64,000 bases of DNA from contig CAVQQI010000011.1 in NCBI GenBank assembly GCA_963714875.1, positions 1,116,001-1,180,000 on the forward strand, given 5' to 3'. Under the pieces are notes generated by a model. It worked only from the letters and a program-made list of their open reading frames with translations, ran no database searches and was not told the origin of the DNA. This document shows positions 46,269 to 55,105 of this stretch, in pieces. The stretch's first letter is position 1; each line of letters begins with the position of its first letter. The translations under genes and the position numbers were made by a program. Origin of the DNA: JBAOHV01 sp963714875. Its GTDB lineage: Bacteria; Actinomycetota; Acidimicrobiia; Acidimicrobiales; Microtrichaceae.

Positions 46269-49181
46269 TCAACCCGACGTGGCGGTCGATGATGACGGGC
46301 GGATGTCGGCGCGGCGCTCCCCGCGGTGCAGCAGCCAGGTCAGGGCGCCGACGATGAGGAACGTGACGAGCGCGGCGGCGAGGATCCGCAGCCACGAGTC
46401 GACGCCGATCGCAGCGGTGTCGAACACGGGCTGCAGGAACGGGACGTAGATCACGGCGAGCTGCACGACGACCATGGCTCCCGAGCCGACCCACACCCAC
46501 GGGTTCGAGAAGAGCCCCACCCGCCGCAGCGGCTGGGTGAGCGATCTGCAGTTGAAGAGGTAGGCCATCTCGACCATGACGAACGTCGTGACGGCGACCG
46601 TCCGCGCCTCGGCGACGCTGGAGCCGAGCGAGCGCTCCAGGGCGAACAGACCGAAGGCGGCGGCGACGAGCAACCCGCCCACCACGGCGATACGCAGCCC
46701 GATCTCGGGGGTGATGATCGGTGCTCCGGGCCGGCGTGGGCGCCGATCCATGATGCCCGGTTCCTTCGGTTCGAACGCGAGCATCAGACCGAGCAGGACG
46801 GCGGTCGACATGTTGATCCACAGGATCTGGACGGGCGTGATCGGCAGCGTCCCGCCGAGCCCCACCGCGACGAGCACGACGAGCGCCTCGCCCAGGTTCG
46901 TGGGGAGCGTCCACACGATGAACTTGACCAGGTTGTCGAAGGTGCCACGTCCCTCCTCGACGGCTGCACGGATCGAGGCGAAGTTGTCGTCGGTGAGCAC
47001 CATGTCCGATGCGTCCTTGGCGGCCTCGGTGCCCTTGTCCCCCATGGCGACGCCGATGTCGGCCTGCTTCAGTGCCGGGGAGTCGTTCACTCCGTCGCCG
47101 GTCATCGCCACCACGTCGCCGCGACCCTGCAGGGCCCGCACGAGCCTCAGCTTCTGCTCGGGGCTGACACGGGCGAACACGAGCGTCTCCGACGCAGCCT
47201 CCGCGAGCTCGTCGTCGTCGAGCTGCTCGAGGTCGGCGCCGCGCAGCGGCGCGGCGCCGACGTCACGGTCGGTGATCCCCATCTCGGCGGCGATCGCCCG
47301 GGCGGTGGTCGGATGATCACCGGTGATCATGCGCACCGAGATACCGGCGCGATGACACGCAGCGACCGCGTCGATGGCCTCGGGTCGCGGCGGGTCGATC
47401 ATCCCCTGCAGCCCGAGAAAGGTCAGACCTTCGCCCACATCGGGGTGGTCGATGTCCTCGGTGCCCGGACCCACCGTCCGGCGGGCGAAGGCCAGCACCC
47501 GCAGCCCGTCGGCCGCCAGCTCGTCGGCCGCCCTGCGCACGGACTCCGGATCCAGCGGCCGGCGTTCCCCGTCACTCGCCAGCTCCTCATCGCAACGTTC
47601 GAGCACACGTTCGACCGACCCCTTCAGGTAGACGACGCGCGAACTCGATCGTCCGTCGTGCAGGGTGGCCATGTACTGGTGCTCCGACTCGAACGGCACG
47701 GCGTCGAGTCGTGGGCGATGCGCCTGCTCGCCGTCGAGGTGCAGCTCCGCCTTGCGAGCCGCCACGACCAGCGCCGCCTCGGTCGGGTCCCCCTCGACCA
47801 TCCAGTCCCCCGGGTCACCCTCGATGAGACGCGCGTCGTTGCACAACAGACCGCAGCGCAGGGTCTCCTCGAGCGCGGTGTTCGACGCGGTGTCGTCGGT
47901 TCCCGGAGGATCGACGCAGGTCACGTGACCGGTCGGGTCGTAGCCCACGCCGGACAGCTCGAACCGCTGACCGCCGGCGACGATGCGGGTGACGGTCATC
48001 TCGTTCGCAGTGAGCGTGCCGGTCTTGTCGGAGCACACCACGGTCGTGCTGCCCAGGGTCTCGACAGCGGGCAGGCGGCGGATGATGGCCCGCCGGTCGG
48101 CCATCCGCGCGACGCCGATCGCCAACACGATGGTCATCGCGGCGGGCAGCCCCTCGGGGATGGCGGCGACGGTCAGAGCGACGGCCGCCATGAAGGTCTC
48201 GACCCGGTCCAGACCCCGCAGCAGGCCCACGACGAACGTGGCCGCTGCCAGGACCAGGATCGCGGCGACCAGCGACCGGCTGAACTGGTTGATCTTCCGG
48301 GTGAGCGGCGTCTCGAGCTGCTGGACGCCGGTGAGGAGCCCCGACACCTGCCCGAGCTCGGTCCGGTCACCGGTGGCGACGACGATCCCGGCGCCCTGGC
48401 CGAAGGTCACCACGGTCGAGGCGTGCGCCATCGACGTGCGGTCGCCCAGCACCGTGTCCTCGGCGAGGGCGTCGACGTGCTTGCCGACCGGGACGGCCTC
48501 GCCGGTGAGTGCCGACTCGTCGAGCCGCAGTGAGCGGCTCCGCGCCAGGCGGAGGTCCGCGGGGACCTTGTCCCCGGAGCGGAGCAGCACGACATCGCCG
48601 GGCACCAGGTTGCGGGCGTCGATGCGGTGCTCATCGCCGTCGCGCAGCACGGTCGCCTCGGGGGTCATGGCCCGAGCGAGGGCATCGAGCGCCGACTGCG
48701 CCCGCGTCTCCTCGACGTAGCCGATGGCGGCGTTGATGACCACGACGGCAAGGATGACCGCCACGTCGACCCACTCCTGGAGCACCCCGGTGACCGCGGC
48801 CGCGGCCAGGAGGATGTAGATGAGGGGCTGGTGGAACTGCGAGGCGATGCGACGCCACGCACCCCTGCCACCCTGCACGGTGAGTGCGTTCGGACCGGAC
48901 TGCTCGAGCCGCCGTCGGGCGTCGTCGGTGTCGAGCCCGTCGTCGACGGAGGTGGCGAGCTCGGCGAGCACCTCCTCGACCGACCGGGACCACGCGGCAT
49001 CGGTGCAGCGTGGTCGACCGGGCTCCTGGTCCGACGCTCGAGTGCGCGGTAGCGGGGGGTGAGGGATCAGGAGGCACGGTCCGGCGACCTTTCGAGCTGC
49101 GACGATCGTGCTGACCAGGCTGTTCGGGCCACCGGCCTCGATCGTATCTGCTTGCGGTGCGCAGGATGTCTCGGGGTCCAC
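46269..49181 (-). CDS. cation-transporting P-type ATPase
   Basis: About 970 residues, a P2-type ATPase of the Ca2+/SERCA-like group (CtpF-like). From N to C: GPNALTV, the actuator LDESALTGEAVPVGKH, a helix-4 region AAIPEGLPAAMTIVLAIGVA, the phosphorylation site SDKTGTLTANEM, ARVSPEQKLRLV, MTGDGVNDSPALKQADIGVA and six C-terminal helices. The transported ion is probably Ca2+ or another divalent cation. The start is uncertain: GTG at 49181 is in frame, but similarity starts only at about 49010, and a one-base break near 49005 from a GTG at 49077 is also possible. Confidence 0.88.
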   Translation of the reverse strand: MDPETSCAPQADTIEAGGPNSLVSTIVAARKVAGPCLLIPHPPLPRTRASDQEPGRPRCTDAAWSRSVEEVLAELATSVDDGLDTDDARRRLEQSGPNALTVQGGRGAWRRIASQFHQPLIYILLAAAAVTGVLQEWVDVAVILAVVVINAAIGYVEETRAQSALDALARAMTPEATVLRDGDEHRIDARNLVPGDVVLLRSGDKVPADLRLARSRSLRLDESALTGEAVPVGKHVDALAEDTVLGDRTSMAHASTVVTFGQGAGIVVATGDRTELGQVSGLLTGVQQLETPLTRKINQFSRSLVAAILVLAAATFVVGLLRGLDRVETFMAAVALTVAAIPEGLPAAMTIVLAIGVARMADRRAIIRRLPAVETLGSTTVVCSDKTGTLTANEMTVTRIVAGGQRFELSGVGYDPTGHVTCVDPPGTDDTASNTALEETLRCGLLCNDARLIEGDPGDWMVEGDPTEAALVVAARKAELHLDGEQAHRPRLDAVPFESEHQYMATLHDGRSSSRVVYLKGSVERVLERCDEELASDGERRPLDPESVRRAADELAADGLRVLAFARRTVGPGTEDIDHPDVGEGLTFLGLQGMIDPPRPEAIDAVAACHRAGISVRMITGDHPTTARAIAAEMGITDRDVGAAPLRGADLEQLDDDELAEAASETLVFARVSPEQKLRLVRALQGRGDVVAMTGDGVNDSPALKQADIGVAMGDKGTEAAKDASDMVLTDDNFASIRAAVEEGRGTFDNLVKFIVWTLPTNLGEALVVLVAVGLGGTLPITPVQILWINMSTAVLLGLMLAFEPKEPGIMDRRPRRPGAPIITPEIGLRIAVVGGLLVAAAFGLFALERSLGSSVAEARTVAVTTFVMVEMAYLFNCRSLTQPLRRVGLFSNPWVWVGSGAMVVVQLAVIYVPFLQPVFDTAAIGVDSWLRILAAALVTFLIVGALTWLLHRGERRADIRPSSSTATSG

Positions 49182-49184
49182 TCC

Positions 49185-50213
49185 ATGGTCCGCTCGTTCC
49201 GGCTCCTGCTCCGGCGCGAGGATGCATCGGTGCACTCCGGAGTCGAGGTGGTCCTGGCCGTCGCATTCATCACGCTGGCCGTCGTGCTGTTCGCACTGGC
49301 GATGGCGGAGGCCTCGTTGTTGCGCGTGCGCGGCTCCCAGGTGACGGTGGCGGCCAAGTCCGGCGACCGTAGCGCCGAGCGACTCGCCACGTTGCTCAAC
49401 GACCTACCGAGAACGATGAACGCGGTGCTGCTCGCCGTGCTCCTGGGACAGGTGACCGCCACATCGATCGCCGGCACGTTGGCGAGCAGCTGGTTCGGTG
49501 GAGCGGGGGTGACCGTTGCCACGATCCTGGTGACGGTCATCCTGTTCATCTACGGCGAAGCCATTCCCAAGACGTTGGCGATCAAACGGCCCTACCGGAT
49601 CGCACGGCGACTGTCACGGCCGATCCGTTGGCTGAGCCTCGCGCTCCGGCCCGCGGTCTCGGCGCTGGTCGCCGTTGCCGAGGCACAGATGCCTCGTGGA
49701 TCCGATCACCAGGACCACACGGTGAGCGAGGAGGAGCTCCTCCACCTGACCGACCAGGCCGCGTCGGCCGGCGAGATCGAGGCGTCGGATGCCGAGCTCA
49801 TCGAGCGGTCGTTCACGCTCGGGGACCTGCGGGCCGAACAGATCATGGTGCGCGGCACCACCTTCGCCGCGCTCGACGGGGATCTGGGGGTGGAGTCGGC
49901 CCTTCGGCTCGCCATCGAGTCCGGCCACCGTCGATTCCCGGTCTACAGGGGCGGAATCGACCACATCATCGGATTGGTGCGGCTCCGCGATCTGGCGGAT
50001 GCTGCGACCACCGCTCCTGACGAGGTCGTGTCCGACCGGGTCCGAGACGTGCTGACCGTGTCACCGACGATGCCGGCGATCGACCTGATCCGGCGGATGC
50101 AGTCCTCTGGGTGCCACCTGGCGGTGGTGGTGGATGCGCACCGCAGCGTCAAGGGAATCGTGACGATCGAGGACGCCATCGAGGAGCTGATCGGCACCAT
50201 CAACGAGGAGTAG
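49185..50213 (+). CDS. CNNM/CorC-type membrane protein with CBS pair
   Basis: 342 residues. Residues about 15-145 are the DUF21 transmembrane domain (FALAMAEASLLRVRGSQ, LLAVLLGQVTATSIAGTL, FIYGEAIPKTLAIKRPYRIA). Two CBS domains follow (LRAEQIMVRGTTFAAL, and VVVDAHRSVKGIVTIEDAIE with EELIGTI at the end). Related proteins move or sense Mg2+. No transporter-associated C-terminal domain is present. ATG at 49185 gives the usual start of the membrane domain; the frame stays open upstream. It is divergent from the P-type ATPase gene. Confidence 0.86.
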   Translation: MVRSFRLLLRREDASVHSGVEVVLAVAFITLAVVLFALAMAEASLLRVRGSQVTVAAKSGDRSAERLATLLNDLPRTMNAVLLAVLLGQVTATSIAGTLASSWFGGAGVTVATILVTVILFIYGEAIPKTLAIKRPYRIARRLSRPIRWLSLALRPAVSALVAVAEAQMPRGSDHQDHTVSEEELLHLTDQAASAGEIEASDAELIERSFTLGDLRAEQIMVRGTTFAALDGDLGVESALRLAIESGHRRFPVYRGGIDHIIGLVRLRDLADAATTAPDEVVSDRVRDVLTVSPTMPAIDLIRRMQSSGCHLAVVVDAHRSVKGIVTIEDAIEELIGTINEE

Positions 50214-50262
50214 CCGCGGGCGCTCGCACCCGGTCGGTCGCCGCGGCGGAGCGGCGCAACGG

Positions 50263-51591
50263 TCACAGGCCGGTGGGATAGGTCTCGGGGGGCTCGCCCC
50301 GATCCCACAACGACGTCGGTTCGAGTGGCTCGACAGCGGTCGTGTGGTCCAGGTGCACGACGGCATCGAACTGCTGGGGCATCCGGGCGTGGAACCAGTG
50401 GCTCGCTCGCTCGGTGTGTGGACGGTAGATCACGCCGATCGCTCGCTCGAGCAACGAGGTCGCGCCGATGCGCTCGTCGACCCCGACGAGCGGAAGGACG
50501 AACTGGGCCGGCCCGTGCTCGTGGAACAGGTCCTCGAACGACCCGGGCATCGCGGGGCGGACCTGCTTGCGTTCGGCCGGGCCGCCCCAGTCGGACGCCG
50601 CGGTGACGGTGCCGTGCGACGTGGTGAAGCCCACCAGCAGGCTGTCGTCGGGTGCGGCGGTGCGGACCAGCTGCCCGAGGTTGAGCTCCCCCCGCAGTCC
50701 CATCTCGGTGGCTCGTGCATCGCCGATGTGCGAGTTGTGCTCCCACACCACGACGCGGCCCCGACCGGTGGTGCGTTCGAGGTGCTCGGACAGCGCGGCG
50801 AGCGTGCCGGCCATGTGCTGGTCCCGCAGGTTCCAGGAGCGGACACGCCCCTGGTACATCGACCGGTAGTACTGCTCCGCGTCGTGGACCAGCCGGGCGT
50901 TCTGTTCGGCGAAGAAGTACTCGTCCTCGGCGGCGAGCCCGTCACGGGCGAGCAGCTCCGCCGACCGGCGGCGCAGGTCGACCAGCTGCGCCACGACCTC
51001 GTCCTCGCACGGCACCATCACGTCGAGCGCGACGGCGTGTCCGTACTCCGGCCCCTCGCCCCGGACGTGGTCGAAGCAGCTGTAGCGCTCCCTGGCCTCC
51101 TCGGCCGCGGCGGGATCGACCGACTCGAGGTAGTCCACGACGGCGTTCATCGACGTGGCCAGGCTGTAGAGGTCGAGGCCGTAGAAGCCCGCCTTGGTGG
51201 GCGCCTGGTGGGCGTCGTTGCGGGCACGGAGCCACTCGACGAAGCGCACGACGTCGGCGTTGCGCCACATCCACGACGGGAACCGACGGAAGTCCGACAG
51301 TGCAGTGGTCGCGTCAGGGTCCTGCGAGAGCCCCCGCACGTAGCGGTTCACCCGGTAGGCATCGGGCCAGTCCGCCTCCACGGCGACCGCGGTGAACCCG
51401 TGGTCGTCGATCAGGCGCTGGGTGATCCGTGCACGCTCCCGGTAGAACTCGTGGGTGCCGTGGCTCGCCTCACCCAGGAGCACGAAGCGACGATCGCCGA
51501 GCAGGTCCCACAGTTCGTCGTAGTCGCCCGGCGACCCGTCCACCTCATGGGCGTCCCGGGCCAGTCGACCGAGCTCCTGTGCGCCGCTCAT
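50263..51591 (-). CDS. erythromycin-esterase-family protein
   Basis: 442 residues. The active-site region is FVLLGEASHGTHEFY, then TAVAVEADWPDAYRVNRYVR, FYGLDLYSL and WEHNSHIGDARATEMG with further His residues. In M. tuberculosis the same domain is fused to a phosphoribosyltransferase (Rv2030c), a DosR-controlled dormancy protein. Here the phosphoribosyltransferase is a separate overlapping gene upstream. A true antibiotic esterase role is unlikely from context. Confidence 0.9.
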   Translation of the reverse strand: MSGAQELGRLARDAHEVDGSPGDYDELWDLLGDRRFVLLGEASHGTHEFYRERARITQRLIDDHGFTAVAVEADWPDAYRVNRYVRGLSQDPDATTALSDFRRFPSWMWRNADVVRFVEWLRARNDAHQAPTKAGFYGLDLYSLATSMNAVVDYLESVDPAAAEEARERYSCFDHVRGEGPEYGHAVALDVMVPCEDEVVAQLVDLRRRSAELLARDGLAAEDEYFFAEQNARLVHDAEQYYRSMYQGRVRSWNLRDQHMAGTLAALSEHLERTTGRGRVVVWEHNSHIGDARATEMGLRGELNLGQLVRTAAPDDSLLVGFTTSHGTVTAASDWGGPAERKQVRPAMPGSFEDLFHEHGPAQFVLPLVGVDERIGATSLLERAIGVIYRPHTERASHWFHARMPQQFDAVVHLDHTTAVEPLEPTSLWDRGEPPETYPTGL

Positions 51592-52937
51592 GGGACCAGA
51601 TCTTCCGAGGCGGCCCCGGCAGGAGCGACGTGCTGGACGAACCAGTCGCGGGCGAGAGCTGCCGCGGCCTCGAGGGTGCCCGGTTCCGGGAAGACATGGC
51701 TGGCGCCCTGCACCACCTCGGTCTTGTGCTCGACCCTGAGCTCCTTCGCCGCGAGCCGGTTGAGCTGGAGCACCTCGACGTCGTGCTCACCGACGATCAA
51801 CAGCGTCGGGGCCCGGACCTCGGACAGCGCCGATCCGGCGAGGTCCGGTCGACCTCCTCGTGACACCACTGCCATGACCTCCTTGCCGGCCCGCTCCGAG
51901 TCGGGTGCTGCTGCCGCCCGGAGCGCTGCTGCGGCGCCGGTGCTCGCACCGAAGTAGCCGATCGGAAGGTCGCTGACCGACCGCTGCGCGGACGCCCACC
52001 GCGTCGCGGCGAGCAGGCGACCCGCCAGCAGGTCCACGTCGAACACGTTCGCCCGGTCGTGCTCCTCGTCCACGCTCAGCAGGTCCATCAACAGGGTGGC
52101 GAAGCCGGCATGGTGCAGCTCGCGGGCCACCGCCGCGTTCCTCGGGCTGTGCCGGCTGCTCCCACTCCCATGGGCGAACACGATCAGGCCCACCGCACGA
52201 TCGGGCACCACCAGATGACCCCCGAGCACCACCGGACCGTCCGGGATCTGGACCTCCTCGTCGACCGGTGCCCGCACTGCCGGCCCCCAACGGCGCCGGG
52301 CCGACTCCGCAAGCGCGGAGATGACCTCCGAGTCAGGCGTGGCGCCGAAGTCCCGGTACCACTGCCCGACGGCGCGGAACGACTCGGGCACCTGGAGGCA
52401 GATCACCTCATCGGCCCGGAGCGACAACTGCTGCACCGCGTGCTGGGAGGCGACGGGCGCAGCGACCACCACCCGCTCGGCACCGGCGGCGCGAGCAGCG
52501 TCGCACGCCACCGACGCGGTCGATCCCGTTGCGATGCCGTCGTCGACGATGAGTGCCGTCGCCCCCCGCAGGGGCACCGGCGGGCGCCCGGCGCGGTACT
52601 CCCGCACACGACGCTCGAGCTCTGCGCGCTCGGCACGCTCCACCTCGGCGAACTGCTCGGCGTCGACGCCGGACAGGCGCACCACCTCGTCATCGACGAA
52701 ACGAGCGCCAGACTCGCCGATCGCGCCCATGGCGAGCTCGGGATGGAACGGCACACCGAGCTTGCGCACGACGATGATGTCGAGCGGGGCGTCAAGGGAC
52801 TCGGCGACGCGGGCAGCGACCGGAACCCCGCCGCGGGGGAGCCCGAGCACCACGACATCGCCGGCCAGACGACCACCCAACGCAGCAGCCAGCTGGCGTC
52901 CGGCGTCGGTGCGATCACGAAAACGAACCACAGCCAT
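51588..52937 (-). CDS. phosphoribosyltransferase - dienelactone-hydrolase-like fusion
   Basis: 449 residues. The first half is a type I phosphoribosyltransferase fold with LGLPRGGVPVAARVAESL and the PRPP loop ALIVDDGIATGST. The second half is an alpha/beta hydrolase, with FAHGSGSSRHSPRN, nucleophile elbow GASTGAAAAL and HVFPEPG with the His. The TGST loop departs from the usual TGxT only slightly, so PRPP binding is plausible. Ribosome site GGAGGTCC lies 8 bases before the ATG. The stop overlaps the esterase-like gene (ATGA). Confidence 0.9.
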   Translation of the reverse strand: MAVVRFRDRTDAGRQLAAALGGRLAGDVVVLGLPRGGVPVAARVAESLDAPLDIIVVRKLGVPFHPELAMGAIGESGARFVDDEVVRLSGVDAEQFAEVERAERAELERRVREYRAGRPPVPLRGATALIVDDGIATGSTASVACDAARAAGAERVVVAAPVASQHAVQQLSLRADEVICLQVPESFRAVGQWYRDFGATPDSEVISALAESARRRWGPAVRAPVDEEVQIPDGPVVLGGHLVVPDRAVGLIVFAHGSGSSRHSPRNAAVARELHHAGFATLLMDLLSVDEEHDRANVFDVDLLAGRLLAATRWASAQRSVSDLPIGYFGASTGAAAALRAAAAPDSERAGKEVMAVVSRGGRPDLAGSALSEVRAPTLLIVGEHDVEVLQLNRLAAKELRVEHKTEVVQGASHVFPEPGTLEAAAALARDWFVQHVAPAGAASEDLVP

Positions 52938-53174
52938 CGAGGACCTCCCATCACTCTCGCCCGGATCGAGCATCAGCGATCGCCGACCGGTCCGGTAGTG
53001 CCATTCGTCCCCTCGTGGAACCTGGTTCCGCGTTGTGGCCGACCCCTGGGTCGACGACCAGGTCGACCCAGCTCGTCGCTCCGGTCTCGACCGAGCGCAA
53101 CCGGGAGTTCCGGCGCGCATCCTCGTCGGGAACGACTTGTTGCGCGACCCGGATCTACGGCGAGTCGGGAGCGC

Positions 53175-53837
53175 TCAGTCGCCGACGGGCGCAAAGTGTC
53201 GCGACTCGGCGTGCCCTCGGGTCCGGAGGTGGAGCGCGATCAACACGCTGAGCACCGCCGCCCAGGCACACCACAGCGAGATGACCCCCGAGCGCAGCAG
53301 TACGACCAGCGCGACCACGGCCAGCAGGTTCAGCCAACCGAACACGACCAGGCGCCGTGGGGTCGAGACCAGGAGTGGCCCGCACGTGGCGATCACGTAC
53401 AGCGCCATGAGGCCGTCCCCACCGGGCACGGCGACCGAGTAGGAGATGTGCAGGGCTCGCGCGTCGAATTCCGGACCACCGGCGGCCAGCGCGATCAGCA
53501 GGACCGCCGACACCACGGCCCCGAGGGCGAGGAAACCCGACATGGCCGCTCGGCGGGGACGATCCGTCTCCACCGATCGCACCGCGAGCGGGACCAGCAC
53601 CGGGAGGGCGAAGGCAATGGCCAGGTACACCGCTGCGGCGGCAGTGCCCACCGCCGCCACCACCTTCCCGTCGAGCCCCCACCAGACGAACGCCTCGGTC
53701 AGCTGATGCGCTGCGAACACCAGGGGCAACGCCGCGAGCGGCAGCTCCCGACGGTGCTCCACATGGCGCAGCGTGTCGATGCCGACCGCACCGATGGCGA
53801 CACCGAGCGCCACGTCGACCTCTGCGGAGAAACACAC
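53175..53837 (-). CDS. DUF6629-like integral membrane protein
   Basis: 220 residues with about seven membrane helices. It begins MCFSAEVDVALGVAIGAVGI, then RELPLAALPLVFAAHQLTEA and FVWWGL, a pattern shared by a family of uncharacterised actinobacterial membrane proteins. The function is unknown. TAGGGT is seen about 45 bases upstream and could be the -10. Confidence 0.75.
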   Translation of the reverse strand: MCFSAEVDVALGVAIGAVGIDTLRHVEHRRELPLAALPLVFAAHQLTEAFVWWGLDGKVVAAVGTAAAAVYLAIAFALPVLVPLAVRSVETDRPRRAAMSGFLALGAVVSAVLLIALAAGGPEFDARALHISYSVAVPGGDGLMALYVIATCGPLLVSTPRRLVVFGWLNLLAVVALVVLLRSGVISLWCAWAAVLSVLIALHLRTRGHAESRHFAPVGD

Positions 53838-53949
53838 GCGGGTTGCTCCCAGCAGTCGGCGAAGGAACCTGACCCTAGGCGGCTGAGCTGTTCGGGACAG
53901 GGCCCAACGACTCTGGCCGGACGTACGGCCACCCCGGGAGACTCAGCGG

Positions 53950-55080
53950 GTGAACGAAACCTTCCGTCTGGGTCGGATCGCGGGGATCCCGATCGGGGTC
54001 AACTGGAGTGTCCTGGTCGTGCTCTGGCTGTTGGCCTGGAGCCTCGCTGTCGGCTATCTGCCGTCGGTGGAAGCGGGCTACACCACCGGCGAGTACTGGG
54101 TCGCTGGGCTGCTGGCGGCGGCGATCTTCCTGGCCTCGCTGCTGGCCCACGAGCTCGCCCACTCGATCGTGGCGACCCGGAGCGGTGTGAAGGTCGAGGG
54201 AATCACCCTGTGGCTGTTCGGGGGCGTCTCCAAGCTGGACTCCGAGGCGACCACGCCTCGGACCGAGTTCCGCATCGCCGTGGTCGGACCCGCGTTGAGC
54301 CTGGGCATCGCCGCAGCGGCACTGGCCGTGGCCGCGGGACTGCGGTCCCTCGACGCGCCGGCGCTGTTGGTCGCAACGCTGAGCTGGCTCGGAACGATCA
54401 ACGTGATCCTCGGGGTGTTCAACCTGATCCCGGCTGCTCCGCTCGACGGCGGCCGCGTGCTGCGGGCGGTGCTGTGGCACCGCAGCGGCGACCATCTCGC
54501 CGCGACGCTCTCGGCAGCCAACGCCGGGCGCTTCTTCGGCGGCGCGTTGATCGCGCTGGGTGTGCTCGAGGCGTTCGCCGGCGCAGGCGCCGGCGGGTTG
54601 TGGCTCGTCTTCCTCGGATGGTTCCTGCTCAGCGCGGCCAAGGCCGAACAGACCCAGGCCGTCCTGTTCGAGGGGCTGGCCGGTGTCCGGGTCCGCGACC
54701 TCATGAGCGCGGGTCCGGTCGTCGTTGCCGGTGACCTCAGCGTGCAGGCGTTCCTCGACGAGGTCGTGATGCAGCATCGCTGCTCCGGCTTTCCCGTGGT
54801 CGGACCGGACGGGCGACCGAGCGGACTGATCACGCTGGCCCGCGTCAAGGCCGTGCCGCCCGCCCAGCGGTCCTCCACCACGGTCGACCAGGTGGCGACA
54901 CCACTGGCCGAGGTGACCCGGTCGAGCCCGGATGAGCCCGTGGTCGACCTGATCCGCCGGCTCGGGCCGTCCGCTGACGGGCGGGCCCTGGTGTTCGACG
55001 AGTCCGGTCTGGTCGGCATCGTCACCCCGACCGACATCGTGCGGATGTCGGAGTTCGCGGCGCTGCGGGTCGGGCGCTGA
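53950..55080 (+). CDS. site-2 protease family intramembrane metalloprotease with CBS pair
   Basis: 376 residues. Six helices carry the zinc motif HELAH (LLAHELAHSIVATRSGVKVE) and the second ligand in FNLIPAAPLDGGRVLRA. Two CBS domains follow (VRVRDLMSAGPVVV, and LVGIVTPTDIVRMS). It is like M. tuberculosis Rip3 (Rv2625c), a DosR-regulated gene. Substrates of this group are mostly unknown; CBS domains suggest control by adenosine nucleotides. The GTG start is divergent from the DUF6629-like gene. Confidence 0.92.
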   Translation: MNETFRLGRIAGIPIGVNWSVLVVLWLLAWSLAVGYLPSVEAGYTTGEYWVAGLLAAAIFLASLLAHELAHSIVATRSGVKVEGITLWLFGGVSKLDSEATTPRTEFRIAVVGPALSLGIAAAALAVAAGLRSLDAPALLVATLSWLGTINVILGVFNLIPAAPLDGGRVLRAVLWHRSGDHLAATLSAANAGRFFGGALIALGVLEAFAGAGAGGLWLVFLGWFLLSAAKAEQTQAVLFEGLAGVRVRDLMSAGPVVVAGDLSVQAFLDEVVMQHRCSGFPVVGPDGRPSGLITLARVKAVPPAQRSSTTVDQVATPLAEVTRSSPDEPVVDLIRRLGPSADGRALVFDESGLVGIVTPTDIVRMSEFAALRVGR

Positions 55081-55105
55081 ACGGACCGCCGCTGCGAGCT
55101 CGGTG

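Noticed and set aside
46326..48533. A 735-codon plus-strand frame opposite the P-type ATPase
   Set aside because: A shadow of the ATPase gene; His/Arg/Asp-rich composition with no motif, as expected for the antisense of a high-GC gene.
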